Shown: positions 42,011 through 51,635 of the stretch, piece after piece | Layout of the letters: each line of letters opens with the position of its first letter | How positions within the stretch are numbered: the first letter of the stretch is position 1 | Origin: Dyadobacter sp. CY323 | GTDB taxonomy: Bacteria; Bacteroidota; Bacteroidia; Cytophagales; Spirosomataceae | Direction of reading: 5' to 3' | Assembly: GCF_021390245.1 (NCBI RefSeq) | Contig: NZ_JAJUXH010000002.1 | Coordinates: 587,720 to 651,719 of the forward strand | DNA length: 64,000 bases | Made by a program: the position numbers and the translations under genes | The notes under the pieces: generated by a model | The model's input: the letters and a program-made list of their open reading frames with translations, nothing else | Told to the model about the DNA's origin: nothing | Databases searched by the model: none

Positions 42011-42036
42011 CCCGGTACATGTCGTGATGTATCGGG
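42011..42036 (+). terminator. Hairpin after the DUF3800 operon
   Basis: CCCGGTACAT-GTCGTG-ATGTATCGGG, 10-bp stem with one wobble, 10 bases after the stop. No T run. 42037-42351 holds nothing else supportable. Confidence 0.55.
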
Positions 42037-42351
42037 CCTCGAAACTCCTTTCTCCTAGTATGGCAGAATGAGCGATTCAAAGGTAGTTATAAAAAATCTA
42101 AAAACGCAATATTGCCAAATATAATTCTGCTCATTTTGTTAAAACTAAGCCTTCCGGCCAACAGTCAATAGAAAATTCAGAAAAACGGTGACTTAGCTAG
42201 AAGAAGTTTCGTTTTGGCTAATAATTGCCGCAAGACTTAAAGAAGTAGTCTTCTCCGATCTCTGTTTTCCAACTCATCAGACTTAGCAGCATTCCAAGCT
42301 TGAAACTTCCTAAACGCCTGCCTCTTCCACATTTGCTGCCCATTCATTAAC

Positions 42352-42687
42352 CTAAGCTTCTGTTTCGGCTGAGATGGTGAAGATTACTTGGTTGCCTTTG
42401 CTTAGGTCGGCTAACTCGCCTTTCACGCCGTTTTCTTTCAGAATGTCATCCTTGAAAAAGTGGATCACGAAACCTTCGTCGCCGAATATAAAGCTGGCGA
42501 GCTCGTCGCTTTCGTGGCAGGAGTTCTTTTTGATTACTTGCGTGAGGCAGCTGGATTGCGCCCATATTATATTTAAAAAAATCCCAAGTGAGCACCTAGC
42601 AACGCATCCATTCGGCATACATCTCTATGGTATAATCAACTTCCCATGCTTCGCAGGGCCAAACTTCTCGTATTTGTATTTAATCAT
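42352..42687 (-). pseudogene. Probable broken small gene
   Basis: Leftward from ATG 42687 the frame reads MIKYKYEKFGPAKHGKLIIP, then meets TAG. A following stretch ends in a plausible protein tail (SCHESDELASFIFGDEGFVI, then FKDDILKENGVKGELADLSK). The pieces look like one small gene cut by a stop or frameshift. No family recognised. Confidence 0.35.
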
Positions 42688-42717
42688 TTGTCTCCATCCC
42701 TAATCCACTAACATTTA

Positions 42718-43149
42718 CTATTTTTCCCTGACAAATGTCTTAAAATTGCCTTTACAAGTTTCGATGAACAGCGTGTCGGGATGGGTTTGTGTGACATTCA
42801 ATTCCGGGCATGCTGCGCAGAGTGAGTAAGCGCACGCCGGGTCCAGGACAGCAGGCTTATCAGGTTTGGGCTTGAACTCGCGGCCATTCAGAAAGTACTG
42901 TGAGGGAAGGCAGCAGGGAACATATCCGCTTTCGTTTAAAAGAACGCCATCGTACCTAAATTCGTAGACCCAGGAATTTTGTTTTGGCACGGGTTCTATA
43001 ATTGTCGAATCCCCGCGAACCTGCCGCTGATCGATCACCCGCCATTTCCCAACGATCGGGGTGATCTCGCGCAATGGAATGGGATTATTTTCTTTCCTGC
43101 ATCCCGCAAATGCAAGTAGTATTAAAATGGATAGTAAAAACCTGGTCAT
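42718..43149 (-). CDS. Putative lipoprotein
   Basis: 143 residues with a lipobox signal (FLLSILILLAFAGC, Cys17). The mature part contains KWRVIDQRQVRG, WVYEFRYDG and GYVPCC, and pairs of cysteines near the end. This fits the lipocalin-like small lipoproteins common in Bacteroidota. Function not assigned. Confidence 0.7.
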   Translation of the reverse strand: MTRFLLSILILLAFAGCRKENNPIPLREITPIVGKWRVIDQRQVRGDSTIIEPVPKQNSWVYEFRYDGVLLNESGYVPCCLPSQYFLNGREFKPKPDKPAVLDPACAYSLCAACPELNVTQTHPDTLFIETCKGNFKTFVREK

Positions 43150-43290
43150 AGCTTATTGTTTTAAACAATCAAGACAACCATTTGGCCATTTACGTTGTAA
43201 CAGAAAGGTGACAAATTCGATAGCTATTTGCCGGGTGACATCATAGCCAAACTCAGGAACCAAACTCCCGCCAACCACGTACATCTAACA

Positions 43291-44181
43291 ATGAATACCC
43301 TAAAAACCACTCAAACCGTCTCCGTACATTCCCTGGAACAAGACCCGGTACTGCCTGGGAAAATGTTTAGCATGAGGCATTTCGAGGGGGTGCGTCCGCA
43401 TCAGTCGGAGCTGCTCGTGCCGCACAGGAAGGACTATTATCTGTTTGTATTTGCCCGTCGGGGTGGTTCCCGGCATTGGGTTGATATGACGCCTTATGAT
43501 ACCAGGGACAACACATTTTATTTCTTCGGGCCGAACCAGGTAATTGTAAAAGAGGAGCCGAAAGATATGTGGGGCACGGCATTCGCATTCGACAAGGAAT
43601 TCCTCGCATTGCACGACAATGCCTCGCTGGCCCGGCTGCCGATCGTTCGCAACGAGCAGAATTCGCATGAATTGGTGTTATCGGAAGCCGACGTCGCATT
43701 CACCGAGGATATGTTGGCAAAAATCCAGAAAGAGTACGACGAGCCTGGCGAGTGGCAGCAGAGGATGATCACGGCGTATCTGACGCTCCTGCTTACCTAC
43801 CTGAGCAGGTTGTACAGCGAGCAGTATGAAAGCATTTCGTCCTCAACCGATAAGTCTTTGTTGAAAAAATATCGGACAGCGATTGATGAGAATTTCCGCG
43901 AAATACACCAGGTAAGCGAATATGCGGCATTGCTCTATGTGTCGCCCGGGCATTTGAGGGAGGTCGTAAAAGGCCAGAGCGGGAAGCCGGCTATCGCGCA
44001 TATCCAGGAGCGAATGGTGCTCGAAGCGCGGCGGATGCTGTTCCACACCGAATATTCATTAAAAGAAATCGGTTTCGACCTCGGTTTTTCGGACGCTTCC
44101 TATTTCAGCCGGTTCTTTAAAAGGGAAGTCGGCATGACACCAGCCGAGTACCGCGCGCTCACCCGCGAAATGTACCAGTGA
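43291..44181 (+). CDS. AraC-family transcription regulator
   Basis: 296 residues from ATG 43291; the frame is open upstream to 43228 but this start matches family length. The N-terminal cupin-like part includes SELLVPHRKDYYLFVFARRG. The C-terminal double HTH (about 205-290) contains SEYAALLYVSPGHLREVVK and SLKEIGFDLGFSDASYFSRF. Probably activates the SDR gene 70 bases downstream. Ligand unknown. Confidence 0.88.
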   Translation: MNTLKTTQTVSVHSLEQDPVLPGKMFSMRHFEGVRPHQSELLVPHRKDYYLFVFARRGGSRHWVDMTPYDTRDNTFYFFGPNQVIVKEEPKDMWGTAFAFDKEFLALHDNASLARLPIVRNEQNSHELVLSEADVAFTEDMLAKIQKEYDEPGEWQQRMITAYLTLLLTYLSRLYSEQYESISSSTDKSLLKKYRTAIDENFREIHQVSEYAALLYVSPGHLREVVKGQSGKPAIAHIQERMVLEARRMLFHTEYSLKEIGFDLGFSDASYFSRFFKREVGMTPAEYRALTREMYQ

Positions 44182-44251
44182 TGCTGCGCAATGTATATCA
44201 TCTGACGGTGCGGGACAATCTAATTTTGTCCCAACAAAAAACAGATGAACT

Positions 44252-44989
44252 ATGAAAACCGCATTGATCACAGGTGCCAACAAAAGCATTGGCTTCCAAA
44301 CCGCCCGCCAATTGTTACAAATGGGCTACTTTATATACCTCGGCAGCCGCGATCGGCAAAAAGGCGAGCAGGCAGCGGAACAGCTGAAATCAGAAGGATA
44401 TGACCAGGTCGAAGCCATTGTCATCGACGTCGATAACCCGGATTCCATTAAAGCCGCACGCCAGACTTTGGGCAGTAAAATCAAATCGCTGGATGTGCTG
44501 ATTAATAATGCAGGGATCAGCGGAAGCTTCCCTCAAACAGCTGCTGAGTCAGATACTGACAATTTTCGCCAGGTATTCGAGACCAATTTTTTCGGCGCGA
44601 TTGAAACAACACAGGCTTTTCTGGACCTGCTCAAAAATTCTTCGGAGCCTCGGATTGTCAACGTAACCTCTGGATTGGGGTCACTTACCCTGCACAATGA
44701 TCCTGATTGGAAGTACTATCACGTCAAAGGTGCGGTTTACACATCTTCCAAAGCTGCATTGAACGCCTACACGATCGTACTGGCTTACGAGCTGCGCGAC
44801 ACGGCTTTCAAAGTAAACGTGGTAGATCCTGGTTACACCGCCACAGACTTCAACCATCACAGCGGACCGGGAACCGTTGAAGACGCAGCAGCCCGATTGG
44901 TAAAAGCGGCGACATTAGGATCTGATGGGCCGACAAGTCAGTTTTTTAGTGATGACAACGCGCCGGAAACAGGAATTAGTCCCTGGTAA
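44252..44989 (+). CDS. Short-chain dehydrogenase/reductase (AraC-linked)
   Basis: 245 residues. TGANKSIGFQTA cofactor motif, NNAGISG, NVTSGLGS (Ser) and YTSSKAALNAYT (Tyr, Lys). The SSKAALNAY pattern fits the carbonyl-reductase type SDRs. The ending GPTSQFFSDDNAPETGISPW is conserved in this group. Regulated probably by the upstream AraC protein. Confidence 0.88.
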   Translation: MKTALITGANKSIGFQTARQLLQMGYFIYLGSRDRQKGEQAAEQLKSEGYDQVEAIVIDVDNPDSIKAARQTLGSKIKSLDVLINNAGISGSFPQTAAESDTDNFRQVFETNFFGAIETTQAFLDLLKNSSEPRIVNVTSGLGSLTLHNDPDWKYYHVKGAVYTSSKAALNAYTIVLAYELRDTAFKVNVVDPGYTATDFNHHSGPGTVEDAAARLVKAATLGSDGPTSQFFSDDNAPETGISPW

Positions 44990-44999
44990 TCGGCTCCAT

Positions 45000-46250
45000 T
45001 TATTTCCCTTCTGTCACCTGCCGAATTACCCGGAGCCAGTTTAAGCCAAGTATCTTTTTGATCCGCTGATCAGTGTAGCCCAGCTTTTGCATGGCCATAG
45101 TAATCTGCGGAAAGTCACTGATGTCTTTGATCTCACGTGGCAATTCCGGGCCGCCGTCCAGATCGGAACCCAGCGCAATGTGATCCTCGCCAACGAGTTT
45201 TACGCCGTAATCAATTACTTTGGCCAGCTGGTCCACATGCATCCAGTACTCATCCGGAATGGTCCCTTTGAATGTAAATGGAAGCTCGCGTGCAAACTCT
45301 TTGTCCACATCCTCAATGGTTTGCGTGGTAACCTGGGATGTGAGGATCCGCGGTATTTTAGGCTGCGGACTGGGCTGCACTTTAATCGGATTGTTTGCTT
45401 TCTGCCATGCCCAATATTTTGGATTGTTGAAAAGGCTGCCAAAATGCACGCCGATCACACCGCCTTTTGCGGCGATTGCTTTCGCAGCTTCGTCGGTAAT
45501 GCACCGGGGATGATCCACAATTTTATGAAAACCGCCGTGGCTATAAATCACGGGATGACGGCTGGCTGCAACCGACTGCATAATGGCGTCGTTGGACGCG
45601 TGGGCCACATTGATGATCATCCCAAGATCGTTCATTTCTTTGATCACCGCCTTTCCGTGCTCATTAATACCGCCCCAGGTGTACACATCGTTGCAGGCAT
45701 CGATAAATGCATTTGTGGTACTGTGAGCGGTCAGCTGCATCGAGCGCAGGCCGAGCTTGTAAAGCGAGCGCAGCAAATCAAGATCACCATAAAGGTCATA
45801 ACCACCTTCCAGATCCAGGAAGGCGGCCATTTTACCTTTTTTATTAATCCTTTGAATATCCGAAGCCGTGAGTGCCAGCTCGATCATCGCATGATTCTTT
45901 TTGATCTGGTCCAAGGCAAGGTTTACCACACGGAATGTATTCTTGGTTTCGAACCTTCCCGGATAATAATTCTCAGGCGTGTAAACCGAGAAGAACATCG
46001 CATCCAGTCCGCCTTCTTTTGCACGTGGCAGATCGACAGTCCCATCCGGATAACGCTGCCCGATATCCGTTTTCATCACCAGCTCGCGGCTCATGACATG
46101 CGTATGCCCATCCATCACAAATGCATCACGATGCAGGTCGGGTAAGGGTTTATTTCCAGAAACAGGAACGGATAAAAGGGATTGTTTTGAAATAATAGTA
46201 CCGGCAACCGGCAAAAGGGTCAGGGATTTTAGAACGTCTCTGCGTTTCAT
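45000..46250 (-). CDS. Membrane dipeptidase (peptidase M19) with Tat-like signal
   Basis: 416 residues. The twin-arginine-like leader (MKRRDVLKSLTLLPVAG) suggests export folded. M19 core: DGHTH at the first metal site (most members read HxD), Glu in FLDLEGGYD, HSTTNAFID, VAHASNDAI, VIYSHGGFHKI and the last Asp in LGSDLDGG. It hydrolyses dipeptides, perhaps in peptidoglycan or D-amino acid recycling. The HxH variation at the first site could alter metal use. Next to a Tat-signal protein of unknown function upstream. Confidence 0.87.
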   Translation of the reverse strand: MKRRDVLKSLTLLPVAGTIISKQSLLSVPVSGNKPLPDLHRDAFVMDGHTHVMSRELVMKTDIGQRYPDGTVDLPRAKEGGLDAMFFSVYTPENYYPGRFETKNTFRVVNLALDQIKKNHAMIELALTASDIQRINKKGKMAAFLDLEGGYDLYGDLDLLRSLYKLGLRSMQLTAHSTTNAFIDACNDVYTWGGINEHGKAVIKEMNDLGMIINVAHASNDAIMQSVAASRHPVIYSHGGFHKIVDHPRCITDEAAKAIAAKGGVIGVHFGSLFNNPKYWAWQKANNPIKVQPSPQPKIPRILTSQVTTQTIEDVDKEFARELPFTFKGTIPDEYWMHVDQLAKVIDYGVKLVGEDHIALGSDLDGGPELPREIKDISDFPQITMAMQKLGYTDQRIKKILGLNWLRVIRQVTEGK

Positions 46251-46312
46251 TCGCTATTTATCGTCGTAAGATTTGTGTTTTGTGTCAATGTAAATAATGA
46301 TTGAAGATTCAA

Positions 46313-47617
46313 TCATTCAGCAAAACCCCGCATATAGGGAACATTGGGTGGACGTTCTCCTTTACTAAATTGCGCTCCTCGCGTCGAGCGGTATTTGATA
46401 TTCATAAACGGCGTTTCAATGCGGCGTCCGACGGCGGAATACTTGCCGTTTTCCCAGTTTGATTCCATATTGTACGCAGTTATCCCGGTCGACAAAAGCA
46501 GCCTTTCTGCGTTAAATGGCTCTTTTCCGGTTACCATCAGTTCGGTGATCCAGTGTGGCTGTGAGTTGGAAGCGTGGTACTGCGAAAATGGCCCTGGCCA
46601 GTCCAGCATTGAAATGACCGCCGGGTCTTTTTGCCCTGCGATTTCACCGGCATAAGTCCAGCCCACGCCCTGGCCGGAATATATCGCCGCTTTTGTCCCA
46701 TCATTATACTCGACAATGCAGACATTCGGTTTGGCGATTTCCTGAAAGTGTCCCTGTTTCAGATCAAATTTCGCGCGCACGGATTCAAGCAGCTTGCTCG
46801 CCCAGGGATTTTTTTCGGTCCACTTCCATGTTTCAGGACCTCGAATGCATTGCACCGACCTGACGCCCGTTTCACCTCCCTTGCGGCGTTCCACAAATGC
46901 CTGCAGAACGTCCACACAATGGAAAAGTGCTCCTTCATCAGAAGCGCCACCAATCACGACCGATGCTTTTATAGGTGTATCAATATCCAGTTCAATCTCG
47001 GGCTTGCGGAAGTAGACCGGTATGGAAGAACCGCCGGATAATGGGAAGTTTAGTTCGCGCGATTTATCAAACATCCATTTGGCTTCATCCCAACTGTATG
47101 AAAGGTGCTTATCATTAAAAACCGGCACGGAACGCTTACTCTGCTCGAAAACGCGTATCACTTTTTCGTAGATCCACCACCGCGGCAGGAGCCACTGTCC
47201 TTTGAGATTGGTCGGGTATTCGCCATGCTCCCCGACGATCACAACGCCATCCACTGCAAGTTCTTTCCCACCAAGTGTGACGGCTTCACCGACTGTTTTA
47301 AAAATCGGAATGTTTTTCGATTTGCATATTTTCTGTCCCAATCCGCTCGTTTCGAACTGATGGATGTAAACGGACACCACGTCCACCCGAGAAGGCGTAT
47401 GCGCACCCTCCCACCAATAGCCGTCCAAAAGCTTCGTTACGATCCAGTCCGCATGCGATCTTGTAGCACCCCAATAGCTGACCAGGCATGCGATACGAGG
47501 CCGTTTTTGCGCAGGCTGCGGAATAGCGCCAGCTGGAAATCCTGCCAATGCTGTTAAGCCGGCCATTCCGGTAATTCCCAGCATTTCTCGCCGGGTCAAA
47601 AGTGGGTTTAGTTCCAT
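46313..47617 (-). CDS. Tat-exported protein of unknown function
   Basis: 434 residues from ATG 47617 (MELNPLLTRREMLGITGMAG), with a clear twin-arginine motif. The mature part has RIACLVSYWGATRSHADWIV, WWEGAHTPSRVDVVSVYIHQ, VVIVGEHGEYP and HWITELMVTGKEPFNAERLL. It looks like a periplasmic protein seen mainly in Bacteroidota and Planctomycetota; no fold was identified. It lies 62 bases upstream of the M19 gene on the same strand, so they likely form one operon. Confidence 0.75.
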   Translation of the reverse strand: MELNPLLTRREMLGITGMAGLTALAGFPAGAIPQPAQKRPRIACLVSYWGATRSHADWIVTKLLDGYWWEGAHTPSRVDVVSVYIHQFETSGLGQKICKSKNIPIFKTVGEAVTLGGKELAVDGVVIVGEHGEYPTNLKGQWLLPRWWIYEKVIRVFEQSKRSVPVFNDKHLSYSWDEAKWMFDKSRELNFPLSGGSSIPVYFRKPEIELDIDTPIKASVVIGGASDEGALFHCVDVLQAFVERRKGGETGVRSVQCIRGPETWKWTEKNPWASKLLESVRAKFDLKQGHFQEIAKPNVCIVEYNDGTKAAIYSGQGVGWTYAGEIAGQKDPAVISMLDWPGPFSQYHASNSQPHWITELMVTGKEPFNAERLLLSTGITAYNMESNWENGKYSAVGRRIETPFMNIKYRSTRGAQFSKGERPPNVPYMRGFAE

Positions 47618-47739
47618 GGTTTGGGTTAATGGGAGTAATCTTGCCGCTTTTTCATTTGGTATAAACCTACACAATTACTAATAATAGTTTCTGCATTCCA
47701 AAGATTTTTAGACAGCCCGCGCCTCCGTGGAATGTGCTG

Positions 47740-48120
47740 CTACACTGCTACTTCCGCAGCAATGCGATCCGCGCTCAGACTTCTGTGCATATTTCCCCAG
47801 TCGGACATGGCCGATATAACGGATTGCATGGACAGGCCGAGTTCCGTCATTTCGTATTCAACGCGCGGCGGCACTTCCGGAAATACCATCCGTCGCACGA
47901 TCCCATCACCCTCCAGTTCGCGTAGCTGGGCTACCAGCATTCTTTCGGAAATACCTTCGATCGATTTTTTGAGCTCGCCGTAGCGCATTGTGCCGTGCAT
48001 AAGCCGGCACAGGATCGCAGGCTTCCAGCGGCCGCCTAACACGCCGAGTGTATAAGCCATACCGCAGCTATCGCTGATCATTTTTTCATTCAAAGCATTG
48101 GTGGATGTCTCTTTTCTCAT
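47740..48120 (-). CDS. HxlR-family transcription regulator
   Basis: 126 residues. DSCGMAYTLGVLGGRWKPAI, RYGELKKSIEGISERMLVAQ and PPRVEYEMTELG are the HxlR winged-helix hallmarks, with one conserved cysteine near the start (redox or quinone sensing in family members). Divergent from the SDR gene 48218; the 97-base interval must hold both promoters. Confidence 0.9.
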   Translation of the reverse strand: MRKETSTNALNEKMISDSCGMAYTLGVLGGRWKPAILCRLMHGTMRYGELKKSIEGISERMLVAQLRELEGDGIVRRMVFPEVPPRVEYEMTELGLSMQSVISAMSDWGNMHRSLSADRIAAEVAV

Positions 48121-48163
48121 TTCTTACTTTTTTGTTGGTACCTAACAATTTGCTGCTTGCTTA

Positions 48164-48191
48164 CAAATATAAAGCAACCTCCGTAAGTTTG
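48164..48191. promoter_or_regulatory. Divergent promoter boxes hxlR-SDR
   Basis: TAAGTTTG (48184-48191) is a Bacteroidota -7 box (TAnnTTTG) facing the SDR. CAAATATA (48164-48171) is its mirror, TATATTTG, facing hxlR. No good -33 TTG is at the usual spacing for either. HxlR is expected to bind between. Confidence 0.5.
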
Positions 48192-48217
48192 TAACGCATT
48201 AAAAACAAAATGTTCAT

Positions 48218-48958
48218 ATGAAAAAGTTAGAAAATAAAATCGCATTGGTTACCGGGGGAAGCCGGGGAATAGGCGCCGCGATTGTGCGCCGTTTGGCGGG
48301 TGACGGAGCCAAAGTTGCATTCACCTATACGCGCTCCAACGAAAAGGCGGAAGCACTCGCAGCGGAAATTACCGCCGCCGGGGGAGAGGCTTTTGCCATC
48401 GCAGCGGACAATACCAAGTCCGAAGAAGTAGTTAGTGCAGTGAACAAAACGGTCCAAAAATTCGGTGGGCTTGACATTCTGGTGAGCAATGCCGGCGTGT
48501 ATATCGGGAAGGAATTTGGCGAACATACCATCGATGATTATGACCAGGTGATGGATGTAAATGTGAAAGCAGTTTATGTAGCGGCTCTTCAGGCGGTGAA
48601 GCATCTCAAAGCAGGCGGGCGGATCATTACGATCGGGAGCAATATGGCGGACAATGCGCTGGGCGCGCAGAATACATTATACGCCATGAGCAAATCGACG
48701 CTCCAAGGCTTTACCCGCGGACTAGCGCGCGACCTGGGGCCGAAGGGAATTACCGTCACCCTGGTGCAGCCCGGCCCGATCGACACCGATATGAACCCTG
48801 CCGACAGCGAGCTGGCTGATTTTGTCCGCAGCAAAATGGCGATCCCGGCTTATGGTACGGGCGACGACATTGCCGGCCTGGTATCGTTTCTGGCAAGTGA
48901 AGATGGGAAATACATTACAGGATCCTGGGTCACTATCGACGGTGGACTGAATGCCTGA
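48218..48958 (+). CDS. Short-chain dehydrogenase (3-oxoacyl reductase-like)
   Basis: 246 residues. TGGSRGIGAAIV, SNAGVYIG, IGSNMAD (Ser) and YAMSKSTLQGF (Tyr, Lys), ending YITGSWVTIDGG. Usual FabG-like length; probably a redox enzyme controlled by the divergent HxlR protein. Substrate not predictable. Confidence 0.9.
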   Translation: MKKLENKIALVTGGSRGIGAAIVRRLAGDGAKVAFTYTRSNEKAEALAAEITAAGGEAFAIAADNTKSEEVVSAVNKTVQKFGGLDILVSNAGVYIGKEFGEHTIDDYDQVMDVNVKAVYVAALQAVKHLKAGGRIITIGSNMADNALGAQNTLYAMSKSTLQGFTRGLARDLGPKGITVTLVQPGPIDTDMNPADSELADFVRSKMAIPAYGTGDDIAGLVSFLASEDGKYITGSWVTIDGGLNA

Positions 48959-49020
48959 TTTACTCGCCCCCGAGCCAGATGTTGATCTCTTTTATTTTTT
49001 CGGGATTAAAGGGATAACGG

Positions 49021-49542
49021 TTATTGTAGCACCTTCTTCATCATCACGTCCGTCTGCTCATCTTCGCCGAATTTGAAAATGTGCTTATCGAAGGCGACAA
49101 AACCGTGCTTTTCATAAAATCGGATGGCTTTCCGATTTTCTTCCCAAACACCCAGCCAGAGGTATGTTTTCTGTTCGAGCCGGGCTATTTCAAATGCTTT
49201 TTCGTAGAATAGCTGACCTACTTTTTTGCCGTGATAGGCGCTTTTAACGTAAATGCGCTCGATTTCGAGGGAAGCCGGATCTTGCAGCTCCGTCTGCGCC
49301 TGACCGGCATTTAGTTTCATATATCCAACCGGATTTTCGCCAAGCCAGGCAATGAAAAACTGCGATTCCGGATTGCTGAGTTCGGCGGCCATTTTAGCGT
49401 CACCAAAATTTTCAGCCAAATATTTATCCATATCTGCTTCAGTATTGGCTTCTGCAAACGTCTCGAAGAAGGTTTCTTTACCGATTTGCTGCACCGTTGC
49501 CAGACTGTCGGCATTAGCTTTGACTATCGTGATCTGATCCAT
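49021..49542 (-). CDS. GNAT-family N-acetyltransferase
   Basis: 173 residues. Acetyl-CoA pyrophosphate-binding segment (IERIYVKSAYHGKKVGQLFY, the R/QxxGxG/A region) and the final strand YLWLGVWEENRKAIRFYEKH of the GNAT fold. It is followed by the SMR gene upstream on the same strand (21 bases), which hints at co-transcription. Substrate unknown. Confidence 0.87.
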   Translation of the reverse strand: MDQITIVKANADSLATVQQIGKETFFETFAEANTEADMDKYLAENFGDAKMAAELSNPESQFFIAWLGENPVGYMKLNAGQAQTELQDPASLEIERIYVKSAYHGKKVGQLFYEKAFEIARLEQKTYLWLGVWEENRKAIRFYEKHGFVAFDKHIFKFGEDEQTDVMMKKVLQ

Positions 49543-49563
49543 TTTTAATAATTGCTATTTATT

Positions 49564-49875
49564 TCAAGAGAGTTTCATCAGCACCAGCCCGGCGGTAATG
49601 AGCAAAGCAGCGGTTACCCGCATTGCATTCACAGGCTCACCGAGTATAAAAATGCCGATCAGGAACGCACCGACAGCCCCAATGCCTGTCCAGACCGTGT
49701 AGGCGGTGCTTAATGGTAAATTTCGCATTGCCAGAGCAAGCAAAGCAAAGCTCGCAATCATTGCGACAATTGTAATTGATGTGGGAATGAGCCGGGTGAA
49801 ACCTTCCGACTGCTTCATGAAATAAGCCCAGACAACCTCGAGGAGGCCGGCGGCAACCAAATAAATCCAAGACAT
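49564..49875 (-). CDS. sugE: SMR-family transporter, Gdx/SugE-like
   Basis: 103 residues, four transmembrane helices. The essential glutamate is in GLLEVVWAYFMK (Glu13) and the motif TAYTVWTGIGAVGA, typical of the Gdx guanidinium-export subtype rather than of drug-exporting EmrE. Works as a dual-topology dimer in the inner membrane. No guanidine riboswitch was seen upstream. Same strand as GNAT. Confidence 0.85.
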   Translation of the reverse strand: MSWIYLVAAGLLEVVWAYFMKQSEGFTRLIPTSITIVAMIASFALLALAMRNLPLSTAYTVWTGIGAVGAFLIGIFILGEPVNAMRVTAALLITAGLVLMKLS

Positions 49876-49901
49876 GACTTTTGACTATTAAGTGAATAAA
49901 A

Positions 49902-51548
49902 TCACTGACCAGTAATCTTCACATCTTTAAACATAAAATCATTATCGCTGACCCTCAGTGCTTTCCCGCTGGCAGTTGTTACGTTTTTCATGTTAACTTC
50001 TTTCGTTTTAACATAAGGAAATTTCTCCTTGTAGGAGCCATCCCTCATTTGTGGGTTAAAATTCGCAAAGATGACAGGCCCCTGATAATTTTCCGGATGC
50101 TGAGAATCGTTGATGCGGAGGTTTTCAATCGTGATTTTCTCAGGCATATAGCTTGTGTAGCCGAAATCGTGCTGACCCGAATTGGACCCTCCGATAAGCG
50201 CGGCACTGATGGGTTTACCATTTGCCGGCACGAAAACACTGTTTCGGATCACCACCTCTCCCTGCCAGGTACTGCCGTAGTCGGAGCGCAGATTGATAAA
50301 CGTTCTGCCACGAATGGTCGAATTTTCCACTAATAAAAGTCCGCTGCCAATGGCATTGATCCCCATGTGCCCGAGCGTCGAGTTGCGGATAGTAGCGTTG
50401 GCGACACCCTGGTGGGCGTCGAACCGGGAAAGCGTACAATTGTCGTAAAGCAGGTTTTTGCTGAAATTAGAACCGAGAATGCCCCAGTATTTACTGTCAT
50501 TAATGTCATTCGTCTGGCTGCAATTCACGAAAGAAACATTGAGCGCGCGATTCACAGAAAGGTCGTAAGTGCCCATGGAAACCGGCTTATCGGCCGTGCC
50601 GATGGTGCTGTAAGTCTGGTGCCCGGTCAGAACGGAGTTTTTTACCGTTACATAGGAACAGTCCCCGATGCTGATAAAACCTCCATATGGCGCCCCGTGG
50701 TCTTCTTCACCTTTGATATAATGTTTCAATCCTTCCACAGTCACATTGGAACGCTTGATTGCGATATTACGGCTGTAATACGTGTATTTGGATTCGGCTT
50801 TATTGGCGATGGTAGTAAAATTTCCGCCGGTGATTTTTAACGGTTTCTCGTCGATGGGAAGCGCGGTGATCTCCGTTATTTTATCAAAATCCCAGATAAT
50901 CGGCGCATTCATATCCACATTACCGTCTTTATCAACCACAAAAATATCCGTCTGCGAAGAACCATTATTTTGATTTAGCCCAAACCGGATGTATTGCTTC
51001 ACATTAGCATTCGTCACCGTGATCAGGCACGGCCCAGGCAATGACGCATCGATTTTTTTCTGATTTCTTTTCAGTGATGCTACCGTTTCCAGCTTAAAGG
51101 GTTTGAGATCGGAACCGACCATAAAGACGGAAGCATCGCGTCTTTGGACTTCAGTATCGTCGATGATAAAGGCTGCATTGCCAAAATCGGTGTCCGTGCG
51201 GATGATTACCGTGAGATATTTTCCTCCAATGTAGTAGGTTGCTCCGGCGTCCGCTTTCACCCTGAGACTGTGCAGGTTGGCAAATGCATGCGTAGCGGCG
51301 ATGGCATTTATATCATCCGTTTTTCCATCGCCCCTGGCACCGAAATCACTGTAACGGACTGTTTTGGCAGCCTTGAATTTAGAGACATCTTTCGGGGGCA
51401 CATTCACGCGTAGTTCGCCTTTCTCGCCGACGGAAACGTGCATTTTTCCCTTTTCAGAAGTGATCACTACATTTTCAGCCGGGCCTTTATCCTGAGCCTC
51501 CGTAACAATTGCACAGATCAAAAAGAGGAACATCAGCGTATATTTCAT
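49902..51548 (-). CDS. Exported right-handed beta-helix protein
   Basis: 548 residues from ATG 51548 (MKYTLMFLFLICAIVTEAQ signal peptide); the frame is open upstream to 51572. The GARGDGKTDDINAI motif marks the pectate-lyase-like superfamily start. Many short strands follow with asparagine-ladder-like NCSQT, IRNSTLGH and NSTIRGR. No galacturonase catalytic signature (NTD/G-D-D/HGxSIGS) is complete, so the enzyme class remains open: polysaccharide lyase, hydrolase or epimerase. Confidence 0.8.
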   Translation of the reverse strand: MKYTLMFLFLICAIVTEAQDKGPAENVVITSEKGKMHVSVGEKGELRVNVPPKDVSKFKAAKTVRYSDFGARGDGKTDDINAIAATHAFANLHSLRVKADAGATYYIGGKYLTVIIRTDTDFGNAAFIIDDTEVQRRDASVFMVGSDLKPFKLETVASLKRNQKKIDASLPGPCLITVTNANVKQYIRFGLNQNNGSSQTDIFVVDKDGNVDMNAPIIWDFDKITEITALPIDEKPLKITGGNFTTIANKAESKYTYYSRNIAIKRSNVTVEGLKHYIKGEEDHGAPYGGFISIGDCSYVTVKNSVLTGHQTYSTIGTADKPVSMGTYDLSVNRALNVSFVNCSQTNDINDSKYWGILGSNFSKNLLYDNCTLSRFDAHQGVANATIRNSTLGHMGINAIGSGLLLVENSTIRGRTFINLRSDYGSTWQGEVVIRNSVFVPANGKPISAALIGGSNSGQHDFGYTSYMPEKITIENLRINDSQHPENYQGPVIFANFNPQMRDGSYKEKFPYVKTKEVNMKNVTTASGKALRVSDNDFMFKDVKITGQ

Positions 51549-51635
51549 CACAAGAGCTAGGTTGGTGGTCATCTACTGGAAAGAAGTTAATGAGATAACC
51601 TTACCCTTGCTCAACAGAATTTGGCGGAATAAAAC

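Noticed and set aside
49564..49875. Guanidine riboswitch before the Gdx-like transporter
   Set aside because: The short upstream interval shows no ykkC-type motif or other conserved structure.
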